DNA of 64,000 nucleotides from Herbiconiux gentiana (GCF_024978135.1 NZ_JANTEZ010000005.1:62001-126000); one strand, 5' to 3'. Positions 32,952 to 42,588 are shown, counted from the first letter of the stretch. Translations and numbers: made by a program. Notes: generated by a model not told the origin, from the sequence alone.

Positions 32952-33045
32952 CGCGCACCCGGCTCACCTTTCGGCGGCTCGAAATACTGGGAAAGGCGGC
33001 GTTCGGGCGGGGTGCTCGACGGGCGACTGACACACTTGGGTCTCG

Positions 33046-34191
33046 ATGACGTCTACGCCCGAGCGCCCCTCGCCCACCCCGCCGACCCCCGCCGAACTGC
33101 GCCGCTGGCGCCAGTACCTCGCCGACGAACGGGCCGAGGCCCGGGTCTACCGTGAACTGGCCCAGCGCAAGACCGGGTCGGAGCGCGAGATCCTCGACGC
33201 CCTGGCCGACGCCGAGGGGCGGCATGAGGAGCACTGGCTCGAGCTGCTCGGCGACGACGTCGGCAAGCCGCGCCGGGCCGACCTGCGCACCCGCCTGCTC
33301 GCCGTGTTCGCGCGGCGCTTCGGTTCGGTGTTCGTGCTCGCGCTGATGCAGCGGGCCGAGGCGCGTTCGCCCTACGAGACCGACGTCGACGCGACCGCGG
33401 CGATGGCAGCCGACGAGCGCATCCACGGCGAGGTCGTGCGCAGTCTCGCCGCGCGGGGACGCGGCCGCCTGTCGGGCACCTTCCGCGCCGCCGTCTTCGG
33501 GGCGAACGACGGACTGGTGTCGAACCTCGCCCTCGTGCTCGGCATCGGGGCGACCGGCGTCTCGAGCACGGTCGTGCTGGCCACCGGCGTCGCAGGGCTG
33601 CTGGCCGGCGCGCTCTCGATGGGCGCCGGCGAGTTCGTCTCGGTGCGGTCGCAGCGCGAGCTCCTCGCGGCCTCGACGCCCGATCCCGACGCGCACACGG
33701 CGGTGCCCAAGCTCGACGTCGACGCGAACGAGCTGGCGCTCGTCTACCGGGCGCGGGGCATGAGCTCGGTCGACGCCGCCGCGAAAGCCGCCGACGTCTT
33801 CGGGGGCCTGTCGACCACGACCTCGGCCATCCGCATCCAGCGGGCGGGCGACGCCGGGGTCACGGCGCCGACCATCACGGGCGGGGCGACGGATGGCGAC
33901 GAGCACGAGGAGATCGGCACCGCCTGGCAGGCCGCGATCTCGTCGTTCTGCTTCTTCGCCTCGGGTGCGATCATCCCGGTGCTGCCCTACCTGTTCGGGC
34001 TCTCGGGAATTGTGGCCGTGCTGATCGCGTCGGTGCTCGTGGGGCTCGCGCTGCTCGGCACGGGGGCGGTCGTCGGGCTGCTCTCGGGCGGTCCGCCGCT
34101 GCGCCGGGCGCTGCGGCAGCTGGCGATCGGGTTCGGCGCGGCGGCCGTCACCTACGTGCTGGGGCTGGCGTTCGGGGCGACGCAGTCCTGA
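33046..34191 (+). CDS. VIT1/CCC1 family transporter with ferritin-like N-domain
   Basis: A 381-residue protein. Residues 15-135 are a rubrerythrin-like four-helix domain with ExxH-type metal residues (ADERAEARVYRELAQ, DAEGRHEEHWLELLG, DERIHGEVVRSL). Residues 150-380 form the five-helix VIT1/CCC1 unit, starting FRAAVFGANDGLVSNLALV and GALSMGAGEFVSVRSQREL. In the family this moves Fe2+ or Mn2+ across the membrane, with the ferritin-like part sensing or feeding metal. Start at the ATG after a CACACT-type box; single gene. Confidence 0.92.
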   Translation: MTSTPERPSPTPPTPAELRRWRQYLADERAEARVYRELAQRKTGSEREILDALADAEGRHEEHWLELLGDDVGKPRRADLRTRLLAVFARRFGSVFVLALMQRAEARSPYETDVDATAAMAADERIHGEVVRSLAARGRGRLSGTFRAAVFGANDGLVSNLALVLGIGATGVSSTVVLATGVAGLLAGALSMGAGEFVSVRSQRELLAASTPDPDAHTAVPKLDVDANELALVYRARGMSSVDAAAKAADVFGGLSTTTSAIRIQRAGDAGVTAPTITGGATDGDEHEEIGTAWQAAISSFCFFASGAIIPVLPYLFGLSGIVAVLIASVLVGLALLGTGAVVGLLSGGPPLRRALRQLAIGFGAAAVTYVLGLAFGATQS

Positions 34192-34210
34192 GCCGCCCCG
34201 TTCGGCACGC

Positions 34211-34786
34211 TCAGGCGGGTACGGAGGCCAGCTCGTCGTAGGTGGCGAACTTCGTGGCCACGTCGCTGCCGGTGAAGTGGCCCACCCAGCCGTCGTCGTC
34301 GTGGAAGAAGCGCACCGAGACGTAGTCGGGGTTGGTGCCCATGTCGAACCAGTGCGTCGTGTCCTTCGGCACCGAGAGCAGGTCGCCGGCCTCGCAGAAC
34401 ACGGCGTGCACCTTGCCCTGGGCGTGCAGGTAGAACACGCCGGAGCCGCGCGCGAAGAAGCGGTCCTCGTCGTCGTCGTGCTGGTGCTCGCTGAGGAACT
34501 TCTGGCGCGCCTCGGCGGCCTGCGCCCGGTACTCGTCGGTGTCGGCGGGGGTGATCGAGACGACGTCGACGAGCGTGTAGCCGTGGTCGGTGTTCACGCC
34601 GGCGATCTCGTCGCGGTAGAGCTCGAGCACCTCTTCCTGCGTGGGCTCGGCCGAGAGCTCCTTGAGCTCCCAGCGGCTGAAGCGGGCGTTCAGGCCGGCG
34701 AGCACCTCGTGGATGGTGTCGAAGTCGCGCGTCTGCAGCGCGGGAGTGGTGGGGTCGGTGTCGTTCCACACGGTCAGCAGGGTCAT
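34211..34786 (-). CDS. mtnD: Acireductone dioxygenase
   Basis: A 191-residue ARD cupin. Metal ligands are H101, H103, E107 (HQHDDDE) and H145 (THWFDMG). It cleaves acireductone with O2 to 2-keto-4-methylthiobutyrate and formate when iron is bound, the last ring-opening step of methionine salvage. The ATG has TACGAT six bases upstream, a leaderless promoter, so the longer frame upstream is rejected. It is divergent from an RbsBAC-like importer and an mtnK gene; mtnA, mtnK, mtnC and mtnB lie 11 kb away. Confidence 0.93.
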   Translation of the reverse strand: MTLLTVWNDTDPTTPALQTRDFDTIHEVLAGLNARFSRWELKELSAEPTQEEVLELYRDEIAGVNTDHGYTLVDVVSITPADTDEYRAQAAEARQKFLSEHQHDDDEDRFFARGSGVFYLHAQGKVHAVFCEAGDLLSVPKDTTHWFDMGTNPDYVSVRFFHDDDGWVGHFTGSDVATKFATYDELASVPA

Positions 34787-34792
34787 GTGCTC

Positions 34793-34798
34793 ATCGTA
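34793..34798 (-). promoter_or_regulatory. -10 box of a leaderless promoter (TACGAT, minus strand) for mtnD
   Basis: TACGAT six bases before the mtnD ATG; it fixes the start. The other 160 bases between mtnD and the importer gene show no clear second promoter or riboswitch to my reading. Confidence 0.55.
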
Positions 34799-34965
34799 AT
34801 CCCGCGCGCTCGGCGTCTCCTCCTGCACATCCATCTCGAAGGCCCGTGAAGGTAACAGAGCGCAACACGATTCGCCGCGACACGCACGCGAGGTCTTGAA
34901 TCGAGCTGCACCCGCACCCACTGCACCCTCCTCACCCCACATTCCTCGTCCCGAAGGAGCACTCC

Positions 34966-36066
34966 ATGGCCATCCTCCGCAGAGCTGCGGCCGTCACGGC
35001 CCTCACCGCCGCCGGCCTCCTCGTCCTCTCCGGCTGCGCGCAGTCGAGCACCTCGTCCGAAGCGTCCTCGTCCGACTCGGCGGCGAAGCCCACCGCCTCG
35101 GCCGCCCTCCCCTCGCCCTTCGACGGCGACCCGGTCACCGTGGCGCTGGTGCGCCAGAGCGGCGCCGGCGACTTCTTCGAGGCCTGGGGCGCCGGCGCGG
35201 CCGCCCAGGCGGAGTTCGCCAACATCGACCTGCAGGTCACCGACGCCCGCAACGACAACGCGAAGCAGGCGAGCGACCTCGAGCAGGCCATCGCCGCCAA
35301 GCCCGACGCGATCATCGTCGACCACGGTCAGACCGACACGATCCAGCCGCTCATCACCAAGGCGGTCGACGCGGGCATCCCGGTCATCGTCTACGACCTC
35401 GCGCTCACCGACACCGACGGTGTCATCACCACCAGCCAGTCCGACGCCTCGATGGCCGAGGGCGTGCTGAAGCAGCTCGTCGCCGACGTCGGCCAGGGCG
35501 CCAAGGTCGGCTACGTCTCGGCCACCGGCTTCGCCCCGCTCGACCGTCGCGCCGAGGTGTGGAACAAGGTCGTGGCCGACAACGACCTCGACGTCGTCTT
35601 CTCCACCGGCAAGGTCTCCGAGTCGACCGCGACCGACAACATCCCGCTGGTCGACGCGGCCCTGAAGCAGAACCCCGACGTGAAGGCGATCTTCGCTCCT
35701 TACGACGAGATCACCAAGGGCGCCGTGCAGGCGGTCATCCAGAACAACCTGCAGAGCTCGGTGAAGGTCTACGGCATCGACATCTCCAACGCCGACCTCG
35801 AGGTCATCACCGCCGAGGGCAGCCCCTGGGTCGCCACCTCGGCCACCGACCCCGCGGCCGTCGGCGCCGGAGTCGTGCGCGCCCTCGCCCTCAGCCTGGC
35901 CGGTCAGCTCGACGAGACCGACGTGCAGTTCCCCGCCATCACCATCACGCAGGACTTCCTGGCCGAGAACAAGGTCACGAACGTCAAGGAGCTGCGGGCC
36001 GCTGAGCCGTCGCTGGCGCTCGACGACGTGGTCGTGGCGGATTGGCTGCCCGCGGTCTCCGAATGA
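34966..36066 (+). CDS. RbsB-type substrate-binding lipoprotein, putative methylthioribose binder
   Basis: A 366-residue periplasmic-binding-protein type I lipoprotein. The signal peptide ends in LSGC (Cys24). A Ser/Ala-rich linker is followed by the RbsB fold: VTVALVRQSGAGDFFEAW, DAIIVDHGQTDTIQPLITKAVDAGIPVIVYD, and KAIFAPYDEITKGAVQAV. AAGGAG precedes the ATG. The genes behind it are an RbsA-like ATPase, an RbsC-like permease and a methylthioribose kinase, and mtnD is divergent; hence methylthioribose is the likely ligand. Another pentose is not excluded. Confidence 0.85.
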   Translation: MAILRRAAAVTALTAAGLLVLSGCAQSSTSSEASSSDSAAKPTASAALPSPFDGDPVTVALVRQSGAGDFFEAWGAGAAAQAEFANIDLQVTDARNDNAKQASDLEQAIAAKPDAIIVDHGQTDTIQPLITKAVDAGIPVIVYDLALTDTDGVITTSQSDASMAEGVLKQLVADVGQGAKVGYVSATGFAPLDRRAEVWNKVVADNDLDVVFSTGKVSESTATDNIPLVDAALKQNPDVKAIFAPYDEITKGAVQAVIQNNLQSSVKVYGIDISNADLEVITAEGSPWVATSATDPAAVGAGVVRALALSLAGQLDETDVQFPAITITQDFLAENKVTNVKELRAAEPSLALDDVVVADWLPAVSE

Positions 36067-37745
36067 CCGACCCGCTCGCCGATCGCCCCGGGGGGCACGA
36101 CACCGTCGTGTCCCCCGTCGGGGTTCCCGCGGGTGGCGTCGTGTCCCTCGCGGGCGTCTCGGTCGCCTACGGGTCGAACGTCGTGCTGCAGGGTGTCGAC
36201 CTCGCCTTCGGCGCGGGGGAGATCACGGCGCTGCTCGGCGCGAACGGGGCCGGCAAGTCCACGCTGATCAAGGCGCTGTCGGGGGCGAACGCCCGCTACG
36301 GCGGCGAGATCCGCATCGGCGGCGATCTCGTGCACCTGTCCTCCCCGGTGCAGGCGCGGCAGCTCGGCATCTCCACCGTGCACCAGAAGGTGGCCGACGG
36401 CATCGTGCCCGGCCTGTCGGTGGCCGAGAACCTCACGCTCGACGACCTCGCGCAGGCGTCGAGGCATCCGCTGCGCCGCCGCCGGCAGGCCCTCGCCGAT
36501 GCCCGGGCCGCCCTCGCCACGCTCGGTCTCGACTGGAACGACGCCGTGCTCGAGCGCGACGCCGCGACGCTGCCCATCTCCGACGCGCAGCTGCTCGTGC
36601 TGGCGCGGGCGCTGCGCAGCACCCCGCGCCTGCTCATCCTCGACGAACCCACCTCGGCGCTCACCGCCGCCGAGGCCGAGCGGCTGTTCGACGTGCTTCG
36701 GGCGCTGCGCGCGAACGGCCTGTCGATCGTCTACGTCTCCCACCGCTTCGGCGAGATCGAGGCGCTGGCCGACCGCGTCGTCGTGCTGCGCGACGGCCTC
36801 GTGCAGTCGGTCTCCTCCCGCCCGTTCGCCTGGCACGAGCTGCTGCACGACATGCTCGGCCGGCAGACCGCGCTCGAGAACGAGCGGGGCACGGCCGCAC
36901 GGGGAACGGATGCGGTGGCCCGCCTCGAGGGTGTCGTCGCCCTGCCCGACAGCCCGCCGATCGACCTCGAGATCCGCCGGGGCGAGGTGCTCGGGGTGCT
37001 CGGTCTTATCGGCGCCGGCAAGACCGAGCTGGCCGAGCTGCTCGGCGGTCTCGCGCAGCCGCTGGCCGGACGCCTCACGCTCGAGGGCGCGGCGTACGCG
37101 CCGAAGCGGCCGTCCGACGCCATCCGCGCCGGGGTCGTGCTGGTGCCCGAAGACCGTCAGAAGCAGGGCATCCTGCCGGGCTGGTCGGTGCTGCGCAACA
37201 TCACGCTGCCGTTCCTCGCCGAGTCGAGCGCGCTCGGGCTGCTGCGCCGGCGGTCGGAGCGCTCGCGCGCCGACACGGTCATCGACACGCTCTCGGTGGT
37301 CACGGCCGGGCCCGACGCCCTGATCGACGACCTCTCGGGCGGCAACCAGCAGAAGGTCGTCGTGGGCCGCTGGCTGTCGGCGAAGCCGCGCCTGGCCCTG
37401 CTCGACGAGCCCTTCCGCGGGGTCGACATCGCGGCCCGCCGCGAGATCGGCGCCCGCCTCGCCGCGATCGCCGCCGACGGCGCCGCCGCGGTCGTCTTCT
37501 CCAGCGACGTCGACGAGATCCTCGAGGTGGCCGACCGCATCGTCGTGCTCGTGGCGGGCCGCATCGAGCTCGACCGCTACGCCGACGACGTCGACCGCCC
37601 CACGATCATCCACGCCTTCCTCGGCGAGACCGCCGCCTCGTCCCCCGCTGCCGGCACCGCCCCGTCCCCCGCCGCCACCACCGGCGAGAGCGCCCCCGCC
37701 GGTTCGACCACCACCGAGTCCGACCCCGAAAGGACTTCCCCATGA
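36063..37745 (+). CDS. RbsA-type sugar ABC importer ATPase (two nucleotide-binding domains)
   Basis: A 560-residue tandem ABC ATPase. Domain 1: Walker A GANGAGKST (59-67) with a degenerate signature (LPISDAQLLVLARAL). Domain 2: altered Walker A LIGAGKTE (about 315) and signature LSGGNQQKVVVGRWL (about 425). This asymmetry is typical of ribose-type importers. A Ser/Thr/Pro/Ala-rich tail follows. The ATG overlaps the upstream stop, and its own stop overlaps the permease start (ATGA twice). It energises uptake of the ligand bound by the preceding lipoprotein. Confidence 0.9.
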   Translation: MTDPLADRPGGHDTVVSPVGVPAGGVVSLAGVSVAYGSNVVLQGVDLAFGAGEITALLGANGAGKSTLIKALSGANARYGGEIRIGGDLVHLSSPVQARQLGISTVHQKVADGIVPGLSVAENLTLDDLAQASRHPLRRRRQALADARAALATLGLDWNDAVLERDAATLPISDAQLLVLARALRSTPRLLILDEPTSALTAAEAERLFDVLRALRANGLSIVYVSHRFGEIEALADRVVVLRDGLVQSVSSRPFAWHELLHDMLGRQTALENERGTAARGTDAVARLEGVVALPDSPPIDLEIRRGEVLGVLGLIGAGKTELAELLGGLAQPLAGRLTLEGAAYAPKRPSDAIRAGVVLVPEDRQKQGILPGWSVLRNITLPFLAESSALGLLRRRSERSRADTVIDTLSVVTAGPDALIDDLSGGNQQKVVVGRWLSAKPRLALLDEPFRGVDIAARREIGARLAAIAADGAAAVVFSSDVDEILEVADRIVVLVAGRIELDRYADDVDRPTIIHAFLGETAASSPAAGTAPSPAATTGESAPAGSTTTESDPERTSP

Positions 37746-38812
37746 CCAGCACCACCACGGCCCCGCCCGCCCGGCCGGCCGCTCCCACGAAGTCGGCGGG
37801 CGAGCGGGTCTCGGGCACCGTCGTGAAGTGGGGCTTCGTCGCCGTGACGGCGCTGCTGATCCTGTTCTTCGTGGTGTCCGAGCCCAACTTCCGCACCGTC
37901 GACAACGTCTTCGGCATGCTCAAGTTCATCGCGCCCACCGCGATCGCGGGCCTCGGCGTGATGCTCGCGATGACCGTCGGCGGCATCGACCTCTCCGTGG
38001 GCGCCTCGGCCGGCTTCGCGGTCTCGATCGCCGCGTGGACCATGGTCATCGCCAACCAGGTCGGCGGCGTCGCCGTCTCGGTGGTGCTGGTGTGCGGGCT
38101 GCTGATCGGGGCGCTGAACGCGTTCCTGATCGTCGTGGCGCGCATCCCCGACCTGCTCGCGACACTCACCACGATGTTCGTCATCGTCGGCCTCAAGCTG
38201 ATCATCGTCGACGGCAAGTCGATCTCGTCGCAGATGACCCTGTCGAACGGCACGACGGCGCCCGGCAAGTTCACCGCCGACTTCCTCTGGCTCGACCGCG
38301 GCTCGATCGGCCCCGTGCCGATCCCCGTGATCCTGTTCCTGCTCATCACCGTGCTGCTCTGGTTCCTGCTCGAGCGCACCCGCTGGGGCCGGGCGCTCTT
38401 CGCCGTCGGCACCAACGCCGAGGCTGCGCGGCTCTCGGGCATCCGGGTGCAGTGGTACCGCACGGCTGCCTACATGGGCTGCGGCCTGCTCGCCTCGGTC
38501 GCCGGCCTGCTGCTCGCCGCCCGCATCGGGCAGGGCGACGTCACCGCCGGCAACTCCCTGCTGCTCGACGCGGTCGCGGTCGCGCTGGTGGGAGTGAGCG
38601 TGCTCGGCATCGGCCGGCCGAACGCCTGGGGCACCGCCCTCGGGGCCGTGCTGATCGCGGTGATGGTCACGGGCTTCACCATGGCGGGCCTGCCCTACTA
38701 CGCTCAGGACTTCGGCAAGGGCATCGTGCTGCTCGTCGCCCTGCTGTTCAGCTTCACCTTCTCCCGCCGCCGCACGGTCGTCACCGCGGGCTCAACGACC
38801 AGCGCCTCCTGA
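37742..38812 (+). CDS. RbsC-type sugar ABC importer permease
   Basis: A 356-residue permease with about ten hydrophobic segments and the BPD-transp-2 signature region AARLSGIRVQWYRTAAYMGCGLLASVAGLLLAARIGQG; GGIDLSVGASAG near residue 80 is characteristic of ribose-type permeases. ATGA overlap with the ATPase gene. 88 bases of mostly tandem repeat separate it from a methylthioribose kinase gene. Confidence 0.9.
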   Translation: MTSTTTAPPARPAAPTKSAGERVSGTVVKWGFVAVTALLILFFVVSEPNFRTVDNVFGMLKFIAPTAIAGLGVMLAMTVGGIDLSVGASAGFAVSIAAWTMVIANQVGGVAVSVVLVCGLLIGALNAFLIVVARIPDLLATLTTMFVIVGLKLIIVDGKSISSQMTLSNGTTAPGKFTADFLWLDRGSIGPVPIPVILFLLITVLLWFLLERTRWGRALFAVGTNAEAARLSGIRVQWYRTAAYMGCGLLASVAGLLLAARIGQGDVTAGNSLLLDAVAVALVGVSVLGIGRPNAWGTALGAVLIAVMVTGFTMAGLPYYAQDFGKGIVLLVALLFSFTFSRRRTVVTAGSTTSAS

Positions 38813-38821
38813 CCCCCGCCC

Positions 38822-38896
38822 CACCCAGCCCGACCAGGACCACCCAGCCCGACCAGAACCACCCGGCCCGACCAGCCCACCCAGCCCGACCAGGAT
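38822..38896 (+). repeat. Four tandem 18-19-bp repeats in front of mtnK
   Basis: Units start at 38822, 38841, 38860 and 38878, with the form CACCCAGCCCGACCAGGAC; the last ends four bases before the ATG of the kinase gene. Each unit carries a GACCAGGA-like segment, and only the last can act as ribosome binding site. Copy number changes here would alter the leader between the permease and kinase genes. Confidence 0.85.
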
Positions 38897-38900
38897 CACC

Positions 38901-40142
38901 ATGCCCGACTTCTCCCAGCTCACCGCCGACACCGTCGCCGCCTACCTCGCGAGCCGCCGCGCTCTCGCCGGGGTCGTCGACGCCGCCCGCATCGCGTCGG
39001 TGCGCGAGGTCGGCGACGGCAACCTCAACCTCGTCTTCATCGTCGAGGACGCCGGCGGAGCATCCGTCGTTCTGAAGCAGTCGCTGCCCCACGTGCGCAC
39101 CGACCCGTCGTGGCCGATGACCCGTGAGCGCTCGGCCCGCGAGGCGACCGTGCTCGAGGCGCACCAGCGCGCCGACGCCGAGCACGTGCCCGCGCTCTAC
39201 GACTTCGACCACGAGCACTTCGTGCTGGCGATCGAGAACCTGTCCGACCACCGCGTCTGGCGCAACGAGCTGAACGCCGGGCGGGTGCACGAGTACGCGG
39301 CCGACGCCATCGGGCGCTACGTCGCCCGCACCGCCTTCGCCACCTCGCCGCTCGGTCTCGACCCGCTCGAGCACAAGGCCCTGGTGACGCGCGCCGTGAA
39401 CCCCGAGCTCGCGCAGATCACCGAGGACCTCGTCTTCACCGAGCCGTACATCGAGCACCCGCACAACGCGGTGCTGCCGGCGAACGATCCCGACGTGGCG
39501 GCCCTCCGCGCCGACCGGGCGCTGCGGCGCGAGATGGGGCTCGCGAAGTTCCGCTTCATGACCACCGCGCAGTCGCTCATCCACGGCGACCTGCACACGG
39601 GGTCGGTGTTCGTACGGCCGGCGGGCGGCTTCGAGGGCGGGGTTCCGGATGCCCGGGCCTCCGTGCGCGCGTTCGACAGCGAGTTCGGCTTCGTGGGCCC
39701 GACGGGCTTCGACCTCGGCGCCCTCTGGGCGAACCTGATCCTCGCGGCGGCCCGCGCCGAGGCCCTCGGCGAACCGGATCGCGCCGAGCTCGTGCTCACC
39801 TTGCCCGGCCGCCTGTGGGCCGCCTTCGAGCACGAGTACCGGGCGCTCTGGCCCGAGCGGCTCGACCCGCGCGTGTGGGGCGACGAGGTGCTCGAGCAGC
39901 TGCTGGCGGGCATCCGCGACGATGCGGCCGTGTTCGCGGCGGCCAAGGCGATCCGCCGGATCGTGGGCTTCGCGAAGGCGAGCGACATCGAGACCCTGCC
40001 GGCCGCCGAGCGCGAGGGCGCGGCCCGCGGCGTGCTGCGCGCCGGCCGCTCGCTCGCCCTCACCCGCCACGGCATCGCCGACGTCGAGGCCCTCGCGGCG
40101 GAGACCCTCGCGACCCTCCGCGCCTCCCGCACCCCGCGCTGA
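38901..40142 (+). CDS. mtnK: Methylthioribose kinase (importer-linked copy)
   Basis: A 413-residue aminoglycoside-phosphotransferase-fold kinase. MtnK marks are VREVGDGNLNLVFIV, VVLKQSLPHVR, the catalytic loop LIHGDLHTGSVFV and the metal motif DSEFGFVGPTGFDLGALWANL. It phosphorylates methylthioribose at O1 using ATP. The metal motif reads DSE where the second copy in this window (46514-47680) has DPE. It lies behind the putative importer and is probably co-expressed, trapping the imported sugar as its phosphate. Confidence 0.88.
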   Translation: MPDFSQLTADTVAAYLASRRALAGVVDAARIASVREVGDGNLNLVFIVEDAGGASVVLKQSLPHVRTDPSWPMTRERSAREATVLEAHQRADAEHVPALYDFDHEHFVLAIENLSDHRVWRNELNAGRVHEYAADAIGRYVARTAFATSPLGLDPLEHKALVTRAVNPELAQITEDLVFTEPYIEHPHNAVLPANDPDVAALRADRALRREMGLAKFRFMTTAQSLIHGDLHTGSVFVRPAGGFEGGVPDARASVRAFDSEFGFVGPTGFDLGALWANLILAAARAEALGEPDRAELVLTLPGRLWAAFEHEYRALWPERLDPRVWGDEVLEQLLAGIRDDAAVFAAAKAIRRIVGFAKASDIETLPAAEREGAARGVLRAGRSLALTRHGIADVEALAAETLATLRASRTPR

Positions 40143-40272
40143 CCCGCAGCAACGGGACCACAGCGCATCGGAAGCGTCGACAAGATGACGCATCCGATCT
40201 GGACACTGGCTGACATAGGTGACAAAACTTCATCTCCGTGGAATGATTGTCCTTTCGGACGACGCGAGACTG

Positions 40273-42588
40273 ATGAATCGAGAACTTATGCCCAGCAGCC
40301 GTTCACAGCTTCTGACACTGCGGTCAAGACGATCGCGCCTTGGACGGCTGGCAATGATCACCGCGAGTGTTTCGATCGTTGTGACGGGATGGTCCGGAGC
40401 GGCAGCTGGCTCGGCAACCGCCGGCACAGCACCACTAGCGCGGGTGGAACTAGTCAGCAGGGCGGCGGACAACTCGTCCCCGGCGGACAGCCCGGCGTTT
40501 TCCGCTGCGACATCTCCTGACGGGCGCTTCGTCGTCTTCGTCAGCGCCGCGTCGAATATCGCGTCAGTCACGTCGCCTTATTCCCAGGTCTACCTGAAAG
40601 ACCGAGCGAATGGCACGACTCGAGTGGTCAGCAGCGTCGGGGGGAATTCAGGAAACGGACATTCCAGCGCCCCTGATGTCTCTGACGACGGCTCTATCGT
40701 TTCGTTCAGGTCCTTCGCAACCAACCTGACGCCGACGCCGACTGGGACCACGGCGGCGCAGCTGTTGATTTGGTCCCGGTCGAGTGGGGATATCTCTCTG
40801 GCGAGCACGGCCGACGGCCGAACCCCGACCGCTGCCAACTACGACGTCGGTCAGGCCGAACTTGCGGGAGACGGTCGCACGGTAGCCTTCGTGACCTCAG
40901 CCACGAACCTCGTCAGCACTCCGACAAACGGAAATGCCCAGATCTACAAACGTGACCTTATTTCCGCAACGACGCAGATGGTCAGCATAACTGAGAGTCC
41001 ATCACCACAGGGCTCGCCGAGCAACTCATTCAGTCCATCCATCAGCTTCGACGGTCGATTCATCGCTTTCGAAACCGCCGGAGAGTTAACAGCGGCACCG
41101 ACCGCTGGATTGCCGCAAATCTATCGACGCGACACAATGGTCGGCGACACCGACCTAGTGAGCGTCAGCCGCAGCGGCTCGAGCGCCAGCAATTCAATAT
41201 CGCGCAGTCCGTCGATCTCAGCCGACGGTCGATTCGTCGCGTTCGAGAGCGCGGCGACGGACCTCACTGATCTCGCACGACCTGGAAGCTTCCAAATCTA
41301 TCTTCGCGATCTGCAAGCGAATCTCAACCGCCTTGTTTCAAAAGACAATTCCGGCACCACCGCAGCGACCGGCACCAGTAGCAAGGCATCCATTTCTCCA
41401 GATGGGCGCCAAGTGTCTTACATTTCGGACGCGAGGGATCTTGTGCCACAGGGTTCCGATTTGGCCTTCAACCGATCCCAGGTGTACCTCTTCGATAGGG
41501 GACGAGGTACGACCATCGTTGTCAGTTCACCCCGCGAGCAGGCGATCGGCGATGACAACTCATATGAGACATCGACGGCGAACGGAGGTGTCGTCGTCTT
41601 CAGCTCCCAGTCGACCAATCTGCTGCCCGAGGCGACAATGCCGAAGGGACAGGTCTACGTCGCGAGTACGAATTTCGCCACCCTGACGCGGATGGACGGC
41701 GCAGATCGCTTTGGCACCTCGGCCACGATTTCCAAGCTCACCTTCGCTAGTGGGGTCCCCGTCGCTTATGTCGTATCCGGTGTCACCTTCCCGGATGCGC
41801 TCTCGGGTGCTGCGGCAGCAGGCAGAGAACACGGGCCGGTCCTTCTGGTCACTCCCGACTCCATTCCGACCGCCACCGCGATCGAGCTACAGCGCCTAAA
41901 ACCGCAGCGGATTGTCGTAGCCGGCGGAACCAGCGCTATCCACTCAGACGTGGAGAAGGCGCTTGGGGCATACTCGCCGCTGGTTAGTAGAATTTCGGGC
42001 GCCGACCGTTTCGAGGTGTCGGCGAAGGTTTCGGAGACCGTTTTCGATGTCGTTGCGTCGGATGGGCCGACCACAGCGTTCGTCGCGTCAGGAGAGGTTT
42101 TTCCGGACGCACTCTCGGCCGGTGCGATTGCCGCTGGTCAGTCTCCCGTCCTTCTCGTCGGAAAAGATCGTCTCCCGACACTGGTCGCGGCCGAGTTGCG
42201 GCGCTTGGCACCAGACACGATCACCGTTCTCGGAGGCCCCAACGCCGTATCCGATGGAGTTGTCGCGGCGCTCCAAGCAATCGCTCCGGTGAACAGGATC
42301 GGTGGCCAGGATCGATTCGATGTGTCCGCGGGTGCGTCGGCCGCGTTCCCTGTCGGCACCCGCACGGTCTTCATCGCCTCGGGCGTCACTTTCCCCGATG
42401 CGCTATCGGGATCGGCTGCAGCGATCCAGCGACGCGCGCCAGTTCTGCTTGTCACACCCACGGCGATTCCGGATTCGATCAGGAGCGAGCTGCGGCGTCT
42501 TCAGCCGACACACATTGTCGTGCTCGGCGGGACATCAGCAATCTCCGCGGGTGTCTTCGACCAGCTCACTGGCTTTCTCGCCCGTTGA
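40273..42588 (+). CDS. Secreted seven-bladed propeller protein with three cell-wall-binding type 2 repeats
   Basis: About 771 residues, exported (signal sequence ends near GSATAGTA). Residues 60-460 hold seven repeats of the form S-x-DGR-x-V-x-F-x-S-x-A-x-N-L, as in TolB/PD40 propellers. From about residue 473 follow three CWB2 units, each opening with DRF (GADRFGTSA, GADRFEVSA, GQDRFDVSA) and containing TFPDALSG or VFPDALSA, which in the family bind wall polymers. Starts at 40219 (GTG), 40243, 40273 and 40288 are all open, and none has a strong ribosome site. GC is clearly lower than in all neighbours, which suggests recent acquisition. Confidence 0.85.
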   Translation: MNRELMPSSRSQLLTLRSRRSRLGRLAMITASVSIVVTGWSGAAAGSATAGTAPLARVELVSRAADNSSPADSPAFSAATSPDGRFVVFVSAASNIASVTSPYSQVYLKDRANGTTRVVSSVGGNSGNGHSSAPDVSDDGSIVSFRSFATNLTPTPTGTTAAQLLIWSRSSGDISLASTADGRTPTAANYDVGQAELAGDGRTVAFVTSATNLVSTPTNGNAQIYKRDLISATTQMVSITESPSPQGSPSNSFSPSISFDGRFIAFETAGELTAAPTAGLPQIYRRDTMVGDTDLVSVSRSGSSASNSISRSPSISADGRFVAFESAATDLTDLARPGSFQIYLRDLQANLNRLVSKDNSGTTAATGTSSKASISPDGRQVSYISDARDLVPQGSDLAFNRSQVYLFDRGRGTTIVVSSPREQAIGDDNSYETSTANGGVVVFSSQSTNLLPEATMPKGQVYVASTNFATLTRMDGADRFGTSATISKLTFASGVPVAYVVSGVTFPDALSGAAAAGREHGPVLLVTPDSIPTATAIELQRLKPQRIVVAGGTSAIHSDVEKALGAYSPLVSRISGADRFEVSAKVSETVFDVVASDGPTTAFVASGEVFPDALSAGAIAAGQSPVLLVGKDRLPTLVAAELRRLAPDTITVLGGPNAVSDGVVAALQAIAPVNRIGGQDRFDVSAGASAAFPVGTRTVFIASGVTFPDALSGSAAAIQRRAPVLLVTPTAIPDSIRSELRRLQPTHIVVLGGTSAISAGVFDQLTGFLAR

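Noticed and set aside
34787-34965. A SAM or other riboswitch ahead of the importer and mtnD
   Set aside because: The 179 bases contain no convincing conserved core or terminator hairpin, and mtnD seems leaderless.
40143-40272. Attachment site or tRNA scar at the edge of the low-GC gene
   Set aside because: Only a weak six-base inverted repeat (ATCGGA/TCCGAT) is visible, with no direct repeats matching the other side of the gene and no integrase.
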